Below the pieces are notes generated by a model. That model saw nothing but the letters and a program-made list of their open reading frames with translations, searched no databases and had not been told where the DNA came from. The position numbers and the translations under genes are program-made. Positions 42,150 to 55,800 of a stretch of DNA of 64,000 bases are shown here, piece after piece. Positions within the stretch are counted from its first letter, which is position 1. Each line of letters starts with the position of its first letter. Where the stretch lies: positions 3,038,001-3,102,000 of the forward strand of contig OU862920.1 of NCBI GenBank assembly GCA_917880885.1, read 5' to 3'. The DNA is from Limnephilus marmoratus (lineage: Eukaryota; Arthropoda; Insecta; Trichoptera; Limnephilidae).

Positions 42150-42965
42150 AAGTAGTCTTGAGTAATACAATGGTATGTGATGAATATTTTGTTGGAACAT
42201 TTGATGAAAACAATGATGTAACACATAAAAAAAAACCATCGATGAAATCTGTGTTGAATCTAGTATTGAAACAATCAATTTGAGAGGGGGGTATGGGACA
42301 TGGGTACTGCCGCCCCAGGAACCATTTATTGGATAACCAACACCTCTGCCATAGGTCACCCAAGTCGTAAGCAAGGGTGTCCGGGTTCATGGGACGAGGT
42401 TTGTTCGGGTCTTGGCGGTCATGAAACTTGCGATGAGCGAAACTCATGAGGAGCGAATAGTCTTTAATGAATCCAGTTATAAATCATAATACGTCCGGAG
42501 AAATTAATAATGAAAAAAAAATTAGCGTGGTAATCGCTGCTAAAACCATGAAAAGCCAGCCTTCCAATCCCTGCAGAAACCTATGTTGGAACAAGCGATG
42601 AAAACAGCTATGAAGTTTGTGATGAAACTAGTGACGAAACATGGGACGAAAAGAGCGATGAAACTAGTAATGAAAAAAGTAGCATTTAATCGCTGCTAAA
42701 AGCTGTGATGGAACAAGCGACGAAAGCAGCTATGAAGTATTTGATGAAACATGGGATGAAAACAGCGATGAAACATGCGATGAAAGCAGCTATGAAGTCT
42801 GTGATGAAACTAGTGATGAAACATGGTATGTAAACAGAGGTGAAACATGCGATGAAATTAGTAATGAAAAAAGTAGCATTTAATCGCTGCTGAAAAAAGC
42901 GATGGAAGCAGCAATGAAGTATGTGATGAATCTAGTGATGGAAAAACTGATGAAAACAGTGATGA
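42150..42965. repeat. 12-bp GATGAAA minisatellite, right block
   Basis: Continues the array of 36290-37655 with the same unit (for example AGCGATGAAACATGCGATGA). Interrupted at 42283-42425 by an inverted GGTGCCCGGG-family fragment. Confidence 0.85.
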
Positions 42966-43440
42966 AATAAAATGCGTTGTATTGTCGGGAAGTGGTGCGC
43001 TCCGATATGTCCGTGTGGCGAATGCAATTGTTTTCGTCCACATTTCGTCTCCCTGTTTAAACATTGGGGCGCGGTAGGTGTGGCCCCACACATTTGGTCT
43101 GTGGTACCTACTTACGAAATTTAAAATATATAGTATTTGTATAATATATATATATATATATATATTATAATATTTGTAAAATTAAAAAATTCGCCAGAAA
43201 ACAAAGGGTTGCCATATAAAAAAAATCAATGTGGAATTTTACAAAATTAATTTAATATTATCGGAGACATAACATTTTCATGTAGTAATGTCACGAAATG
43301 ATAAAACGGATTTATTTATTTAAAAAAAAACTATCAATTTCTAAAAAAAATTTTTTAACATTTTCGTAATCTTAGCAGAAAATCTATCCACAAGATTTTT
43401 TCCAAATCATTTCTAAATCCATGCAAGTGGCCTATGTCCT
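42966..43440. other. unassigned intergenic sequence with AT microsatellite
   Basis: A short AT run at 43146-43166. A GC-richer patch at 42975-43110 shows no family match inside the window. Confidence 0.5.
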
Positions 43441-44413
43441 ACCTTTATACCCCATTCAGACGTTTCAATTTTAGTTCATCAACTCTGTTGAATGACACTA
43501 ACTTGAAAGCTTTTTGAAAAGTGTGAACACCCTTTCAACAAAGTTGATCAAGTTTTTAGTTGAGCAACTAAAGCTAAAAGTCATCGCTCTAATTTCGCAC
43601 CGATTCGACATGAGATTTTTAGTTCCCTGCGGGCGAAAGTAGACATTAGACACACCTAAAGTCGTGGCATATTTTTCAATGAAAAAATATCTGAAATGGT
43701 CGGATGATATATCGCTTAGATCTGTACCTATTTCGGATCAAAAGCAAGATGTATAAAAATAGAAATGCCCGTGACAACTTCATTAAATAAAATATTTTTG
43801 AAATGTGTGTTGGTGATGCAGTAGATATAAAAAATAAGGCATACAGAACTATGGAAAAGAAGAAATAAGGATTAGTAATTAAAGACAAAAATAGTGGAAA
43901 CTCAAACTTGAAAATGTATCATTCGTTGTCAAATACCTATCTCATTTTTTTGTAATTTAATTTTTACAAGTTTTTAGTGCTGCTCGCATCAGAATCCTGT
44001 TTTTGAAATTTATCTTGAATTTTTTGAAAGTTCATCAAAATATTCTTCCGAAATCTATAAATGATTTAGATACCATTCAGTACAGTTTGTCAAATAAGAG
44101 TAGAAATTATAAGGGCGCCACTGTTGATCAAATGGCAATATACTAAACACATAACTCATGGTGTTAAAGTAAAGCTGGGTATCCTACATTTTTATAAAAA
44201 AATAAAAAGGCATAATAGTGGAAAAAATATTTTTTCTTTGCAGTATAGATACCCGCCGATCTCTAAATTAGAATTGCATATTATATTATTATTATACCTT
44301 TGCAATTTTGTTTTAACATAATGAAGAATAACTATAATCTAATAAAATATAAAGCACAGTTTAGAAATTGCTCACATTTATTTAATACTAGATAAAGTAC
44401 CTAGCGTTGCCTG

Positions 44414-45679
44414 CAGGGCCGGATCTACGAAATCTAGCGCCCTGTGCAGTAGGTACCGATGGCGCCCCCCCCTCCTACATTTTTATTTTGATTAAAAATA
44501 CGTTTACCCCAATTTTTTTTTTTAATTTAATTTTTTTTTTACACTAATTTATCAAATAAAATCAAGACATATAAAGGGTGTAACCCTATCTAAAGTTTTC
44601 GAATAAATAAGCCACGATCTATGTAATTCTTCTCCATTAGGCAGTTTTTTGTAATAATACTTAGTATTAAATTTACGCTTGTTCGTAATAGGAAAATCAA
44701 AATCTTTCAATTGTACAGGACCTTCCTGAACTAATAAACTAATGGAATTTTGAGATAACTTTGGCCAGCATCCGGGATCTTTCAATTCAAGCTCTGAAAA
44801 CATTTAAACTGCTATCAGTAACGTTATTTTTATCTTATAATAAAAATATTAATTCTATTCATTGTAATCCACAATCCACAACCTCTAACAACCAATAGAA
44901 ATGTAGTTATAAATTAAAAAATCTAATAATATAACATATAACCTCAAATTTGTACCTTGCATTTCCATTTCCCCTGTGTTCTGTGTTGAGCGAACAAACA
45001 CGAACGTATCTATGGTATCAACGGCTTACGAAAGACGCTTACACTGATTTTTAGTATTATTACTGACTGTAAAATAACAAATCTAATAGAAATTAATTAT
45101 AGGTACATTTAAGGAACTTCAACTGTCAAAATAATGATGAAACTGTTAACAAGTTGCAACCTTGCAAACCGTGCGATGTTTATGCTAATGGAATTTTGAA
45201 TTTACTGAAGATTTCATAAGAAAATGGTCTTTAACCATATTCTCCTAGAGACTTAAATCGTGCAAAAGCACTTTGAAAGGCGCCGTCGGTTTGTTTGTTC
45301 TGTTGAATAAAAGTACGGCGCTGTGATTGGTTAATCAATTTGGATCGCACTCATTCGTCGTAAAAGACAGTAAAAGATATATGGAAAAATAGATCTTACG
45401 TTTAAACTAAATATATGGAATTTGTAAAAAAATTCTGTAACTGACTATAAATTCGTAAATCGTTGAATTTCGTTGAATTCAAACCAGATGCGTGCGCAGT
45501 CTGTATCTTTGGAAAGTGTTGCTAGAGCGTAATAATTATTTCGTACTATGGGTTATTTTTAAACGATTCAGGGAATATTATAACAAATTTTTAATACAAT
45601 ATTTATTTTCTCACGGCGCCCCTTCGGAGTTGGCGCCAGGTTTTTGCACGTTTTTGAACGTATGGCAGATCCGGCGCTG
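44414..45679 (-). mobile_element. hAT element with relict TTF zinc finger
   Basis: Ends CAGGGCCGGATCTACG and GCAGATCCGGCGCTG are flanked by the 8-bp duplication GTTGCCTG (44406-44413, 45680-45687). The minus strand carries a TTF-type zinc-finger fragment at 44803-44552. The catalytic domain is absent, so it is non-autonomous. Confidence 0.9.
44552..44803 (-). pseudogene. TTF-type zinc-finger fragment of a hAT transposase
   Basis: DPGCWPKLSQNSISLLVQEG, then PVQLKDFDFPITNKRKFNTK and YYYKKLPNGEELHRSWLIYS, is the N-terminal TTF/ZMYM1-like domain that precedes hAT transposases. The cysteines expected after the YSKTLDRVTPFIC stretch are mostly missing, and the frame stops at once. Confidence 0.85.
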
Positions 45680-46298
45680 GTTGCCTGGGCTTTAGATCAT
45701 GTCTCGAATTTTAGATCTGAATATATTTAACTCATTCCGATCTAAAAGTAGTTTAACTAAACTCACCATTAGTGATTCTTCCTTTCTATCTATTGTTAAA
45801 TTCAAATTTATGTTAAAGCAAGTCGCTTTATAAATCACCTTTTAATCAAATTTATGTCATGAAGAAAAAATGTTTTTTAAAATGTGGTTTACTGTGTTCT
45901 ATACATTCAGGGTCATTGCACTTCAAAAAAATATTTGTCAGTTAAATTGGTGTTTCCAGACTACAAATTTAGTAGTTCCAGTTTTTATATTTTCTACTCT
46001 TATTTGACAGACTATATGTTCTAATATTTTAATACCATCTCGCTCAAAACAGTATTAGATTCACCTAATTCAATTCTTCTTAAAATCTATTTCTTAACTC
46101 GAGTCAAGTCCGTTCCGCAAAATGTCAGAAATAATATAGACGCACGCACTAATAATTTCAGTTGACGCCATTTTAATTATCAAGTTAGGAATCTTGTTCA
46201 ATTTTTGTAGTTCAATAAAAGTTGATCCACTAAAACTGAAATGTCAGAACGAGGCATTATTGTCCTAAATTTCAAATCTGCCCGCTGATTATACCCGT

Positions 46299-46383
46299 CT
46301 AGAGTGCACTCTAGCGGGAGAAGAGGTTCACTATCGCCGATCGATAATACAGCGGTTTGGCTGCTTCAAGGCCCTCCCGCTAG
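46299..46383. promoter_or_regulatory. palindrome cluster upstream of SCaMC
   Basis: A perfect 16-bp palindrome CTAGAGTGCACTCTAG (46299-46314) overlaps CTAGCGGGAG (46311-46320), which is repeated in inverse at 46374-46383. CGATCGATAA lies between. This may be a MITE remnant or binding sites in the promoter; sequence alone does not decide. Confidence 0.4.
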
Positions 46384-46662
46384 ATGGCACGAGAGACTTC
46401 TCCATTGACCCAATTCAGGTTTAGTACCGCACATCCGCACGGGATGCACGTTTCGCTTGCTCTTCGCCCCTACTGTCATTTTATAAGGGTGCACGAGGTC
46501 TAGCGCGATACCCCGCTTCCTTTTAACATAATTACTTCAATTTTTTGTGTTAACATGTTTTAAAATGAGCCGGCATGTAATTGTGACGTGTCCATACTGA
46601 GTGCCACAACTGTAAATTATTCATTTATTCGCGATTTCAAATAGTTGTGACATCATTTAACT
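46384..46662 (+). promoter_or_regulatory. putative promoter and leader of SCaMC
   Basis: The 280 bp before the ATG is moderately GC-rich at first, then AT-rich. In-frame stops lie close to the ATG. No TATA box at a convincing position was seen. Confidence 0.35.
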
Positions 46663-46860
46663 ATGCCTGGAAACCAGAAGTTGCAAGATTCCGCTGTGAA
46701 CTGTCACCCGCCGTTGAAGATCGACGAATTGCCGAAGGAGGATGAAGAACGCCTCGAGAAATTGTTCGGCAAGTTAGATTCAGATGGCGATGGGAAAATT
46801 GACATCCACGATCTTTCCCTAGCGCTTCGTGAATTCGGCCTTCACCACAGATATGCAGAG
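46663..46860 (+). CDS. SCaMC: SCaMC exon 1
   Basis: ATG in the context TTAACTATGCC opens MPGNQKLQDSAVNCHPPLKI and the first EF-hand. Ends TATGCAGAG/GTCCGT in phase 0, where homologues read RYAEKFL. The donor has GT but is otherwise weak. Intron 1 is 13.0 kb. Confidence 0.93.
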
Positions 46861-49800
46861 GTCCGTACATCGATTTATGTTTTTTGTAATGTTGAATGAT
46901 ATGTTTGTTCTTTCTTGAATTCACTATGTCCGTGAAGTTCCGCGAGCCTTTAAAAATATTACGTATGTTTATTCTAACAAAGCCTTGCCTATTTAATATT
47001 TCCCTTGTTAAACAGCGTATCAACGCATGCGTTTTTTTTCTCTATCAAACGATTTATTTGATTAATTCTTGAAATAAATTTCACTGTTGAAAACCTAATA
47101 ACATTGTTTAGAACACTTCACGTTAGAATTCTTGCTAATGAATACTCATTTTAGTGCTCCCAACACTTCTAAAAATACACTCACAATACTGCTGAAGACT
47201 GGAAACATGTGTGAGCCCAGTCTTCAGTGATAAATAACATCTGTCATGATTTTTTTTTAATGTAAATCATTATTTAAACACTAATCTACCACATAAATTA
47301 AAACACAAAAAAACTAAGCAGACAGATTTTCATAGATTAAAATGTATGGCTGCTGTTACAATAATGTGTATATATTGCTCTTGTTGAAAGTGTGGCAAAC
47401 AATCTGCTTTTCTTTATTGGGAAAACAATTGATTTTCCCAGTATAGCAAAAAAGCGCCATCTGAATGCAGTTTTAAGATACCATGATTTGAAAGCCAATA
47501 TCGTGCGTAGGTACACTAAACTGGTTTTCAGTTTGGTAGCCACAACATGTGTGAGAAATTATGTTGTGCGTGAATGGGGACGATATTATGTTACACATTA
47601 TCTGGAATGGCAGTAGAGCATATTATATACTTTTAGAAATTATTTTTATGTTGATAATAAATTTATATAATATTACATATAATGTTAAATTATATTATCA
47701 TGCTTTATGCCCTTCTGCCTTTGTACAGTTCTTCGTTATCTTTAATCCTGATTGATAGCAAATAACTAAACCAGTTCATTATCTTCCACCACTTAAGCCT
47801 GCACTTGATACGCTACCTCCGAGTACCCTCTCCCGCGCTACTTAGGGACCTCGTTCATAAAGCTTTATCCACACTTCGGGTATTTTGTTGGGATCAATTA
47901 TAACCTATTGACTCTTTGGGTTATTGGAAAATATATGACTTAAAGAAACATTATTTTTATATTAATTTCTACAACTCATGCGCACTAACCATCGCAAAAG
48001 AAGGTATGATTTGCAATTTTTATGGCCAAAAGTATTATCATGATTTTGGGGTATTAAATTGTTACATTTCTTCCTTTTTTTTTTAAAATTATTTTAGGCT
48101 TTACCCTTCAAGGGTGTTCTAGGCCATCATTTAAAATTACAGAGAAAGGAAAGTTCTTTATCCAACATTTAGGACAGTATTACAGTGTCCATCATCAGGA
48201 CAGATGTGTATATTGTGGTGAAGTTTATGTTTAGGTATGTAGAAGAGAAGTTGTGTTGTGCGCATCAATCCTCTTAGGGCTGGTATTTCAGCATAAATAG
48301 TTAAATTGATACGGTTTTCGGTGTTTAGTTTAAGTGTAGCGACCACTATAATAGAGATGACGGGCTAAACTTAATAGACCTTGGTGTCCCCGGTACTTGA
48401 CGTTACACCAAAACTAAATGCTAGAAAATCTTGTTTATTTAATTAATACTAAAATACCGGCCCCAAAAAGGATTGTAGCGCGCAACACGGTATCCCTTGT
48501 ACATACAAAAACATGCTTCATCACAATCTACACATCTGCTTTGATGGTGGACACTGTAACACTGCCCGACACTTTGGCTATATAAGGAGGAGAAACGCGC
48601 CATAATACCCAAAAAGTAAATCACAATATCACCATCCTATCACATACCCTGACAGTTATCAAAATTATGTACTCATGTCAACAGTGTGCAATATAGTTGT
48701 GAATGATTAAAACTTGGAGCAGGTGGATGAGTTTGTGTATCTGGTGATGTTTATGTGTTTAAGAGAGATGGGAAGGCTGGAGATATTGAAAGAAGGGTAA
48801 ATGCAGATAACTTCATTAATGGAGGACTGAACGCCGTTGGCGCTATTAAAAAACCGTCAAAAGAAGCGAAGCGAGCAGTCCTATGGCAATGGAGTGCCGG
48901 TGTCTACCCTTTTATATGGCAGTGAGGCATGCAACTGGCAGAGGAAGGATGAAAGTAGACTGAATTCTGTTGGAATGAGATCACCACAATGAACCATGTA
49001 TGATCGTGTAAGAAACGTGGAGATCCGCCAAGAATGCAAGACTGATGTAAGCGTTATGAGTAAGATTAAGAAAGGGAATCTCAGATGAGTTGGGCATGTA
49101 GAGCGAATGAACAAAGAAAGTAGTGTAAGAATAATATATGACGCAAATGAGAATGGTAGAAGAAGTCGGGGACGCCCGAGGAAACCATGTTAAGAATCAG
49201 AATAATAGAAGAGTATATATGAGACGATGTATGAATGTGAGTGAGGCAAAGAGTGTGTGCCAAGAACGAGTTGTTTGGCAGTCCGACCTCTCTGCCTACC
49301 CCTGCTGTGAAACGGCGTGATAGTTAGTTTTTTTTTTTTTTTTTCTTTTTTGATTTTGGTTGGAGTATTATTGCTGATTTATAAAATTAATCATCCGAAT
49401 CAATCATGCTCGTTCTATCATTCAAGTCATTTATAAAAGATAATTGAGCATTAGGTAATTAGTTAAAACCACTAATTCTGTCTGAATGACAAATAAACCA
49501 GCATAATACAGTGACCACATGGTAGACATTCAAGTTTATATTGGTTCAGGCTCCAAGGTGCAAGAAACCATAAAAGATTACTTACTCAATAAATTCTAAA
49601 ACCGTGACACACCTTTTATAATCTTGGTCATAAAGATTAGCTGCAATTATCTTGAATATTTTATTTTCTTAGAATAACGTTGAACGATTGTTTAGCAATG
49701 TTTGGTTTATTTATTTGAATTAAAACTAAAATGCTATTAACCCAATCATTTTCTTAATCCCCTCAGACCTCAGGTCTGATATGTCGGTAGGTCAAAATAT

Positions 49801-52800
49801 TTCCAGTTTGTAATAAAATCCAAATAAATGAAATATTTTTTAACACATCCAAAAACTGATGAAGGTGATGAAGTACGCTGTCAAGTTTTATATAATTTTT
49901 GAATTATAAAATTTTTGAATCTAAACCTAAAAAAAGTTTTAAAATGGCACCTTACGTCTTTTCTAACAAAAAAATTTGATAATGAAAAAAAAAAAAAAAC
50001 ACATATCTTATTAGGCAAATGTATTAAACATTAAGGTTAAACGTAACGTGCGTTATAATCTACGCATTCACAGATGGCGCCAATTAAATTATTTTAGGTT
50101 TTTAATACTTTTGCTCGTTATGCTTTAAATAATTAAGGTGAATTAATTGTTTCCGCCCATACATATTTAATAAGAATATGAATAAATAGTTTTGCCCATA
50201 AACAAACCCAAATCTTTCGAGAAAGGCTGAAAAATACAATATTGGATTGAATAACCTATACAAAATTGAATTTGACAGCCGTTCTTGAAAGATTTGGGTT
50301 TGTTTATGGTCAATGGCTCCATCTTTGAATGCGTAGATTATAATGTACGTTACGTTTAACCTTGACGTCAACTCTCTTTTTTATCGTTTCATGTAAAAAT
50401 AATTATAAAAAAAATCTCAAATTTACTTAATTTTTTCCAAATTGCGGTCGAAAACTTTGCTTTCATTAACCCGGCGTCAATGACGTGAAAATAATTACGC
50501 GGTCAATGACGCCGGGTAACCGTGACCAGAATTTTATCGATGGGTTGTACCAAAACTGAAAGGGTTATCTTGATTTTGAAAATTATTTATCATTTATGGG
50601 TTCTTTATACCAGTATGTTTTATAAATCAACTTTTTATTATCTTAGTAAGAAACACATGCGAAATCAACTATGAAATAGAATTTAGATTAGAATATAGAA
50701 TTTCATTACAATTATTGGTCATATTAACACGTTTTCCTCATATATCTCTTGTATCTCCTTCCGCAAGCAGCGTCACACTGAGCACGCCGGCGGTGCGGGT
50801 AGAAGGGGGTTGTATCTCCAGCTACTCAAGCGCTCAAGTCGAACAGTTGACGGGTAAAAAAAATATGGCCGTTTTAAATCGCCTCGGGTCATTTAAAAAT
50901 TTTGTGGTTTACTTTTAGATTTGAATATAACTTGTGGTATTTTCTCCTTAAAACACCGTTTAGATCATATTTCTCACCATGCCAGTAGGGGGAGACAACG
51001 ATTACCATGAGACGTGTGTGAGTTGTTTTGAAAAGTGAACAAATTGGCCTGAGGGGTTAAACTGTCAACGTTCTGAGGGCCAGTTGTTTAACAGAATTTG
51101 AACAATTCATCATATTTCAAGTTCTGTGAAAGTTCTATTATTGTCCAAGTGTTGTAAAGCAACTTGCCCTACAAGATAATAAGAAAACTCAATTAGAACT
51201 TTTACAGAATTTAAAATTGAATTTTAAATGAATTGACTCGTCCTAAGAGAACTTTGTGGATTTGGCAAATAATTAATGTAGCAAAACAAACCCATTTGAC
51301 TAGAATGTATGTTTACAGCATCCATTACTGATGATGGATACTGTAACTCTGTCGGAAATGTTGACTAAAGATGGAAAAAATGCAACACGGCATAATAACC
51401 CAAAAATTCATTACAATATTGCTTTCGGCCGTGAAAATCTCTAATCATGCTTAACAAAAATGGGTTTATGACTGTTATAATGGTCTTCACTAAGACATAA
51501 AATAAATTATGTCACTAATTATTCAAAACAATACACAAATAATGGTTCCAGTGTATTTTCATAGTTCTCATCTGGAAACATTAACTTATATTATCCTACT
51601 AATATTATAAAGGCGAAAGTTTGTATGGATGTATGTTTGTTACTCTTTCACGCGAAAATTATCCATTCTGAATGGATTTTAATGAAACTTTACAATAATA
51701 CAGCTCATACATCAGAATAGGCTATAGGCTATAGCTTAGAGCTCTGGCATTATGAAATTTATATTCAAAAATTGCAATAGGTGGCACGCGAGCTGTTTGA
51801 AAAATGAATGTAACGGGTATGGAGGGGGGTGAGGGGGGGATAGGATGTGGGGGCAGGGCGGAGTGGGGGAGGGGGGATTTGTGGGGGGAGGGGGTGGGGG
51901 GGGGGAGGGCTGAGAGGGGGCGGGGGAGAGGAGGAGGAGGGGATTGGAGTGGGGATAGGGAAGGTGGAGGAGGCGCTGTGGGTACCCCCCTTATACTATG
52001 CGAGCGAAGCCGGGGGCAAAAGCTAGTAATATAATAAAAAGTTATTAATTAATTAAAAATATTAATATATATCTTAATATATTAAAATGATTATTATTGT
52101 CCCTTTTGCGTTGCTAAACATTAATTGCGTTGAAACTTTGGGGATTTGATGTGCGCATGTCTGCGATGGTTTTTATATATAATAGTGAGCTCTGGTGTTA
52201 TGAACTTATTTTCTTTATTATTCATCTGATTGCGATGAAACTTTGGTGAGTTGTTATGCGCTTTGCTTACAAAGGTTTTAATGCATATTCTGGTGAACCT
52301 TGGTGTTATGGATTTGTTTTAATATTTTGCAATAGGTGGCCCGCGGGTTGTTTGAAAAAGGGGTGTATTTCATATAGTTTAGTAGCAGGAAGGGTTCTAT
52401 ATGTATTCTCGTGAGCTCTGACGTTGTGAATTTGTTTTAATATTTTGCAATAGGTGGCGCACGAGTTGTTTGAAAAATGAGTGTATTTCATATAGTTTAG
52501 TGGCAGGAAGGGTTCTATATGTATTCTGGTGAGCTCTGATGTTATGAATTTGTTTTAATATTTTGCAATAGGTGGCCCGCGGGTTGTTTGAAAAAGGGGT
52601 GTATTTCATATAGTTTAGTAACAGGAAGGGTTCTAGGTATATGTATTCTGGTGAGCTCTGGCGTTATGAATTTGTTTTAATATTTTGCAATAGGTGGCGC
52701 GCGAGTTGTTTGAGAAAGGGGTGTATTTCATATAGTTTAGCGGCAGGAAGGCTTCTATATGTATTCTGGAGAGCTCTGACGTTATGAATTTGTTTTAATA

Positions 52801-55800
52801 TTTTGCAATAGGTGGCGCGTGAGTTGTTTGCAAAATGAGTGTATTTCATAAAGTTTAGCGGCAGGAAGGGAAGGGAGTGGAATCCGCAAGGGGGAATTCG
52901 CAGGAGGGGGTACGAGGTAGGGGAAAAGCAGGGGAGGTGGACGAGATAAGAGAGATAGCATAGGGGAACGCGGTGGGTGGAAGTTGGGGAAGGTGAAAAG
53001 GAAACTCAAGACGTTAACACGGGAGGGTAGCTTGGTCTGTTTCTTTATTCCCATACCATTCGTCCTATTACAATGAAACTTGTGATTTGGTGGAGTCGAA
53101 GGCGCTAAGCACTTGTCCGCAGCATCCTAGAACACTGCTCCATTATTTGGGCCCCCTCTGAACAAAACCATATCCTAGAAATAGAAAAAGTACAAAAAAA
53201 GGTTTATGCGTTACCTGTATACGAGGGAATATACATACTACCCATTCCTGTATCCATCGTTGTTCTTAACAGGAATGCTCGATCTTAATACCTTAGAAGT
53301 CCGCCGAAAAATATTTTTGGGGAAACATTTTTTTAAGCTGATCTCCGGTAATGAACTGAATCCACCTATGTTGAAGGAGATTAGCCTACATGTCCTTAAC
53401 GCGTGTACTCGTGGGAGATCCCACGCACTTTTTTATGCTCCGAAAGCGAGAACTTCTTCCTTTCAGAATGCGCCATTAAACAGAGCAATTCAACTGCTTA
53501 ACGATTCTGCATCGAGTATCGACATCTTCAATGTTACCTATAGAGAGTTCAGTAACTATCTTTTGACATACGTCTCAACATAGTGAAACTGCCCCCTTGG
53601 ACTTTTTTTCTCTTAAATTTTGTAATCTTCTCTGTAATAATTTGGTGTATAACTGTTTTATGGAGAACCTGAAAAAATAAATAATAATAAAGAATGAAGG
53701 GGGTGGAGGGAGGAGAACACGAGAGCGGGGGGATTCGCAGGGCGAGGGTAAGTGGGAGAGGGGGAGGGGAATGGGGATGAATGAGTAGTAAGTGGCATTG
53801 CAACGCATGCCGGGAACTCGCTACTTAATATGTAAAAATGAAGAAAAATTAATTAAATGAAAACAATCACTTATTTTATTAAATTTAAATTTTATTCTGA
53901 TGAAAAAATCATTGGTTTTGAAACATGTTGATAATTTTGACTAAATAGTGGTGTATATACAAAGTGATTTGTTTTTATTTAATTAAAATGACACCACAAA
54001 CTGAATTTGTGAATTTTGAAGAAGTAAACCCTAATTAATTATTAACTATCGAATCTATAAAAAAATTTATATGCGCATAATTTTGCAGAAAAATATTTTT
54101 TATTTTGCAGATTTTTATATTTTATTTCTTTCACTCCCAAATGTTTATCGCCCACAAAATTATGTAATATTTCCACTTTTTATTTCTAACTGTTCAAAAG
54201 CGAATGCGTAATTTCATAGTGTGTGTCTTGTATTTTTTTTAAATGTGTGCAATGCAAAGGTTTTTATGTTTTATTATGTGTTATTTTTAATTGCGTGTCT
54301 GATAAACCTATGTAAAATAAAGGGTGAAATGCAGATCCGGGCACAGTTTGGAAATTTAATAAAAAGGCACTTTCTAGATGAGAAAAGTGTGGAGAAGATG
54401 AATAAAAAATAAATTAAGGCGCGCTCGGCAAAATTGAGGGAGATACAACCGTTCAAAGTATTTAAAAATTCACTTCGCGAACTGATATTGACTGTTCGTT
54501 CGCCATGTTTTCATTGCTTATGTTGGATCCCAGACCTAATACAGAATTAATAGTACGCCAAAATCACAAACCATATTACACAAACCTAGCGTAGCCGCTA
54601 AACCACTTGAAAACTGGGATGTTTTTTTGCCGTGACGCGAGCAGGCGCTACGAAGGGGGCACTTTCTTTCACAAACCATGTTTAGCGTATTAGTTTATAA
54701 AAAAAATGGCGGGCGGACGCGGGCGAACTGTCAATATCAGTTTGTAAAGTGAAATTTTAAATACTTTGAACGGTTGTATCTCCCTCAATTTTGCCGAGCG
54801 CGCCTTAATTTTTGTTTTATTCTGCTTTTCCACACTTTTCTCATCTAGAAAGTGCCTTTTTATTACATTTCCAAACTGTGCCCGGATCTGCATTCCTCCC
54901 AAAATAAATACTGTTTGAGAAGGGAATTAAATGTTTATTATTACAAGTAAAATCAGTAAAACCAGTTACATATATTGGAAGAGTCAAATGTGGATGCAAT
55001 ACAAAAACTTATAAGTACAGAGTTAACGATTCACTTTAAATTATTTCGACCTCCAAATATTGACACATTGTTTAGCACTGAAAAATTATCCGACGTAAGA
55101 ATTAATGCGCAATCTTGGGTGAGTATATTTTCACTATAAAAAATTACCTAGACTTTGTTAAGACTTCCTGTTTATAATAATTTGATTCTGTTTGATATAA
55201 TAATAATAACGTTGTATTTATATAGCGCAGTTTTGTGTCATTTCACTTCAAGTGCACTTAAATAATGGACGTAACATTTCAAAAAAGAGATATTTATCAT
55301 GTGAGCGGGGGCCGGGCTCATAGGGTGAGGTTTGTCCAGGTCTTGGCGGCCGATACGCCTGCCCACCTGCTGCGTGGCAGGACGGATCGAGAGAGACTGG
55401 TTGAGGGAGGTTTTTTTGACCTCTCCAGACAGAATCTCTCGACCCATCGCCGTGCACGGCAGTTGGAGGGATGGATTCATACGTCCATCACTCCTGACAT
55501 CACATTGACCCCCAGATTACTACCCACCTCTCATACCTATTTCCTTCCCAGTACTTCCTCTCCTTTCTTTCCTTAAAAACTCTCCACACAGCGTCCCCTA
55601 AGATGACATAGGCCTGAGGCAAATTATTTGTGCATTTTAGTGTGAACCTAATGTAAAAAAAGCGATAAAGGTTTTTTATTAGCATTTTTCTGTAAATGAA
55701 TTGTATTTTATGTACATGTGCATGACCACTGAAAATATGTAAGTAATATTTTGTTTTGAAATTGCGTTTTATAACCAACTAGCAAAACTAACTCTTATTT

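Larger units (their letters stand above)
43445..46255. mobile_element. long inverted-repeat element, interrupted
   Basis: CATTCAGACGTTTCAATTTT with AGTTCATCAACT on the left is matched inversely by AGTTGATCCACTAAAACTGA with AATGTCAG near 46250. A second inverted pair, GTTTGTCAAATAAGAGTAGA near 44090 and TCTACTCTTATTTGACAGAC near 45990, lies inside. The hAT element at 44414-45679 sits in the middle. The exact ends are uncertain. Confidence 0.5.
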
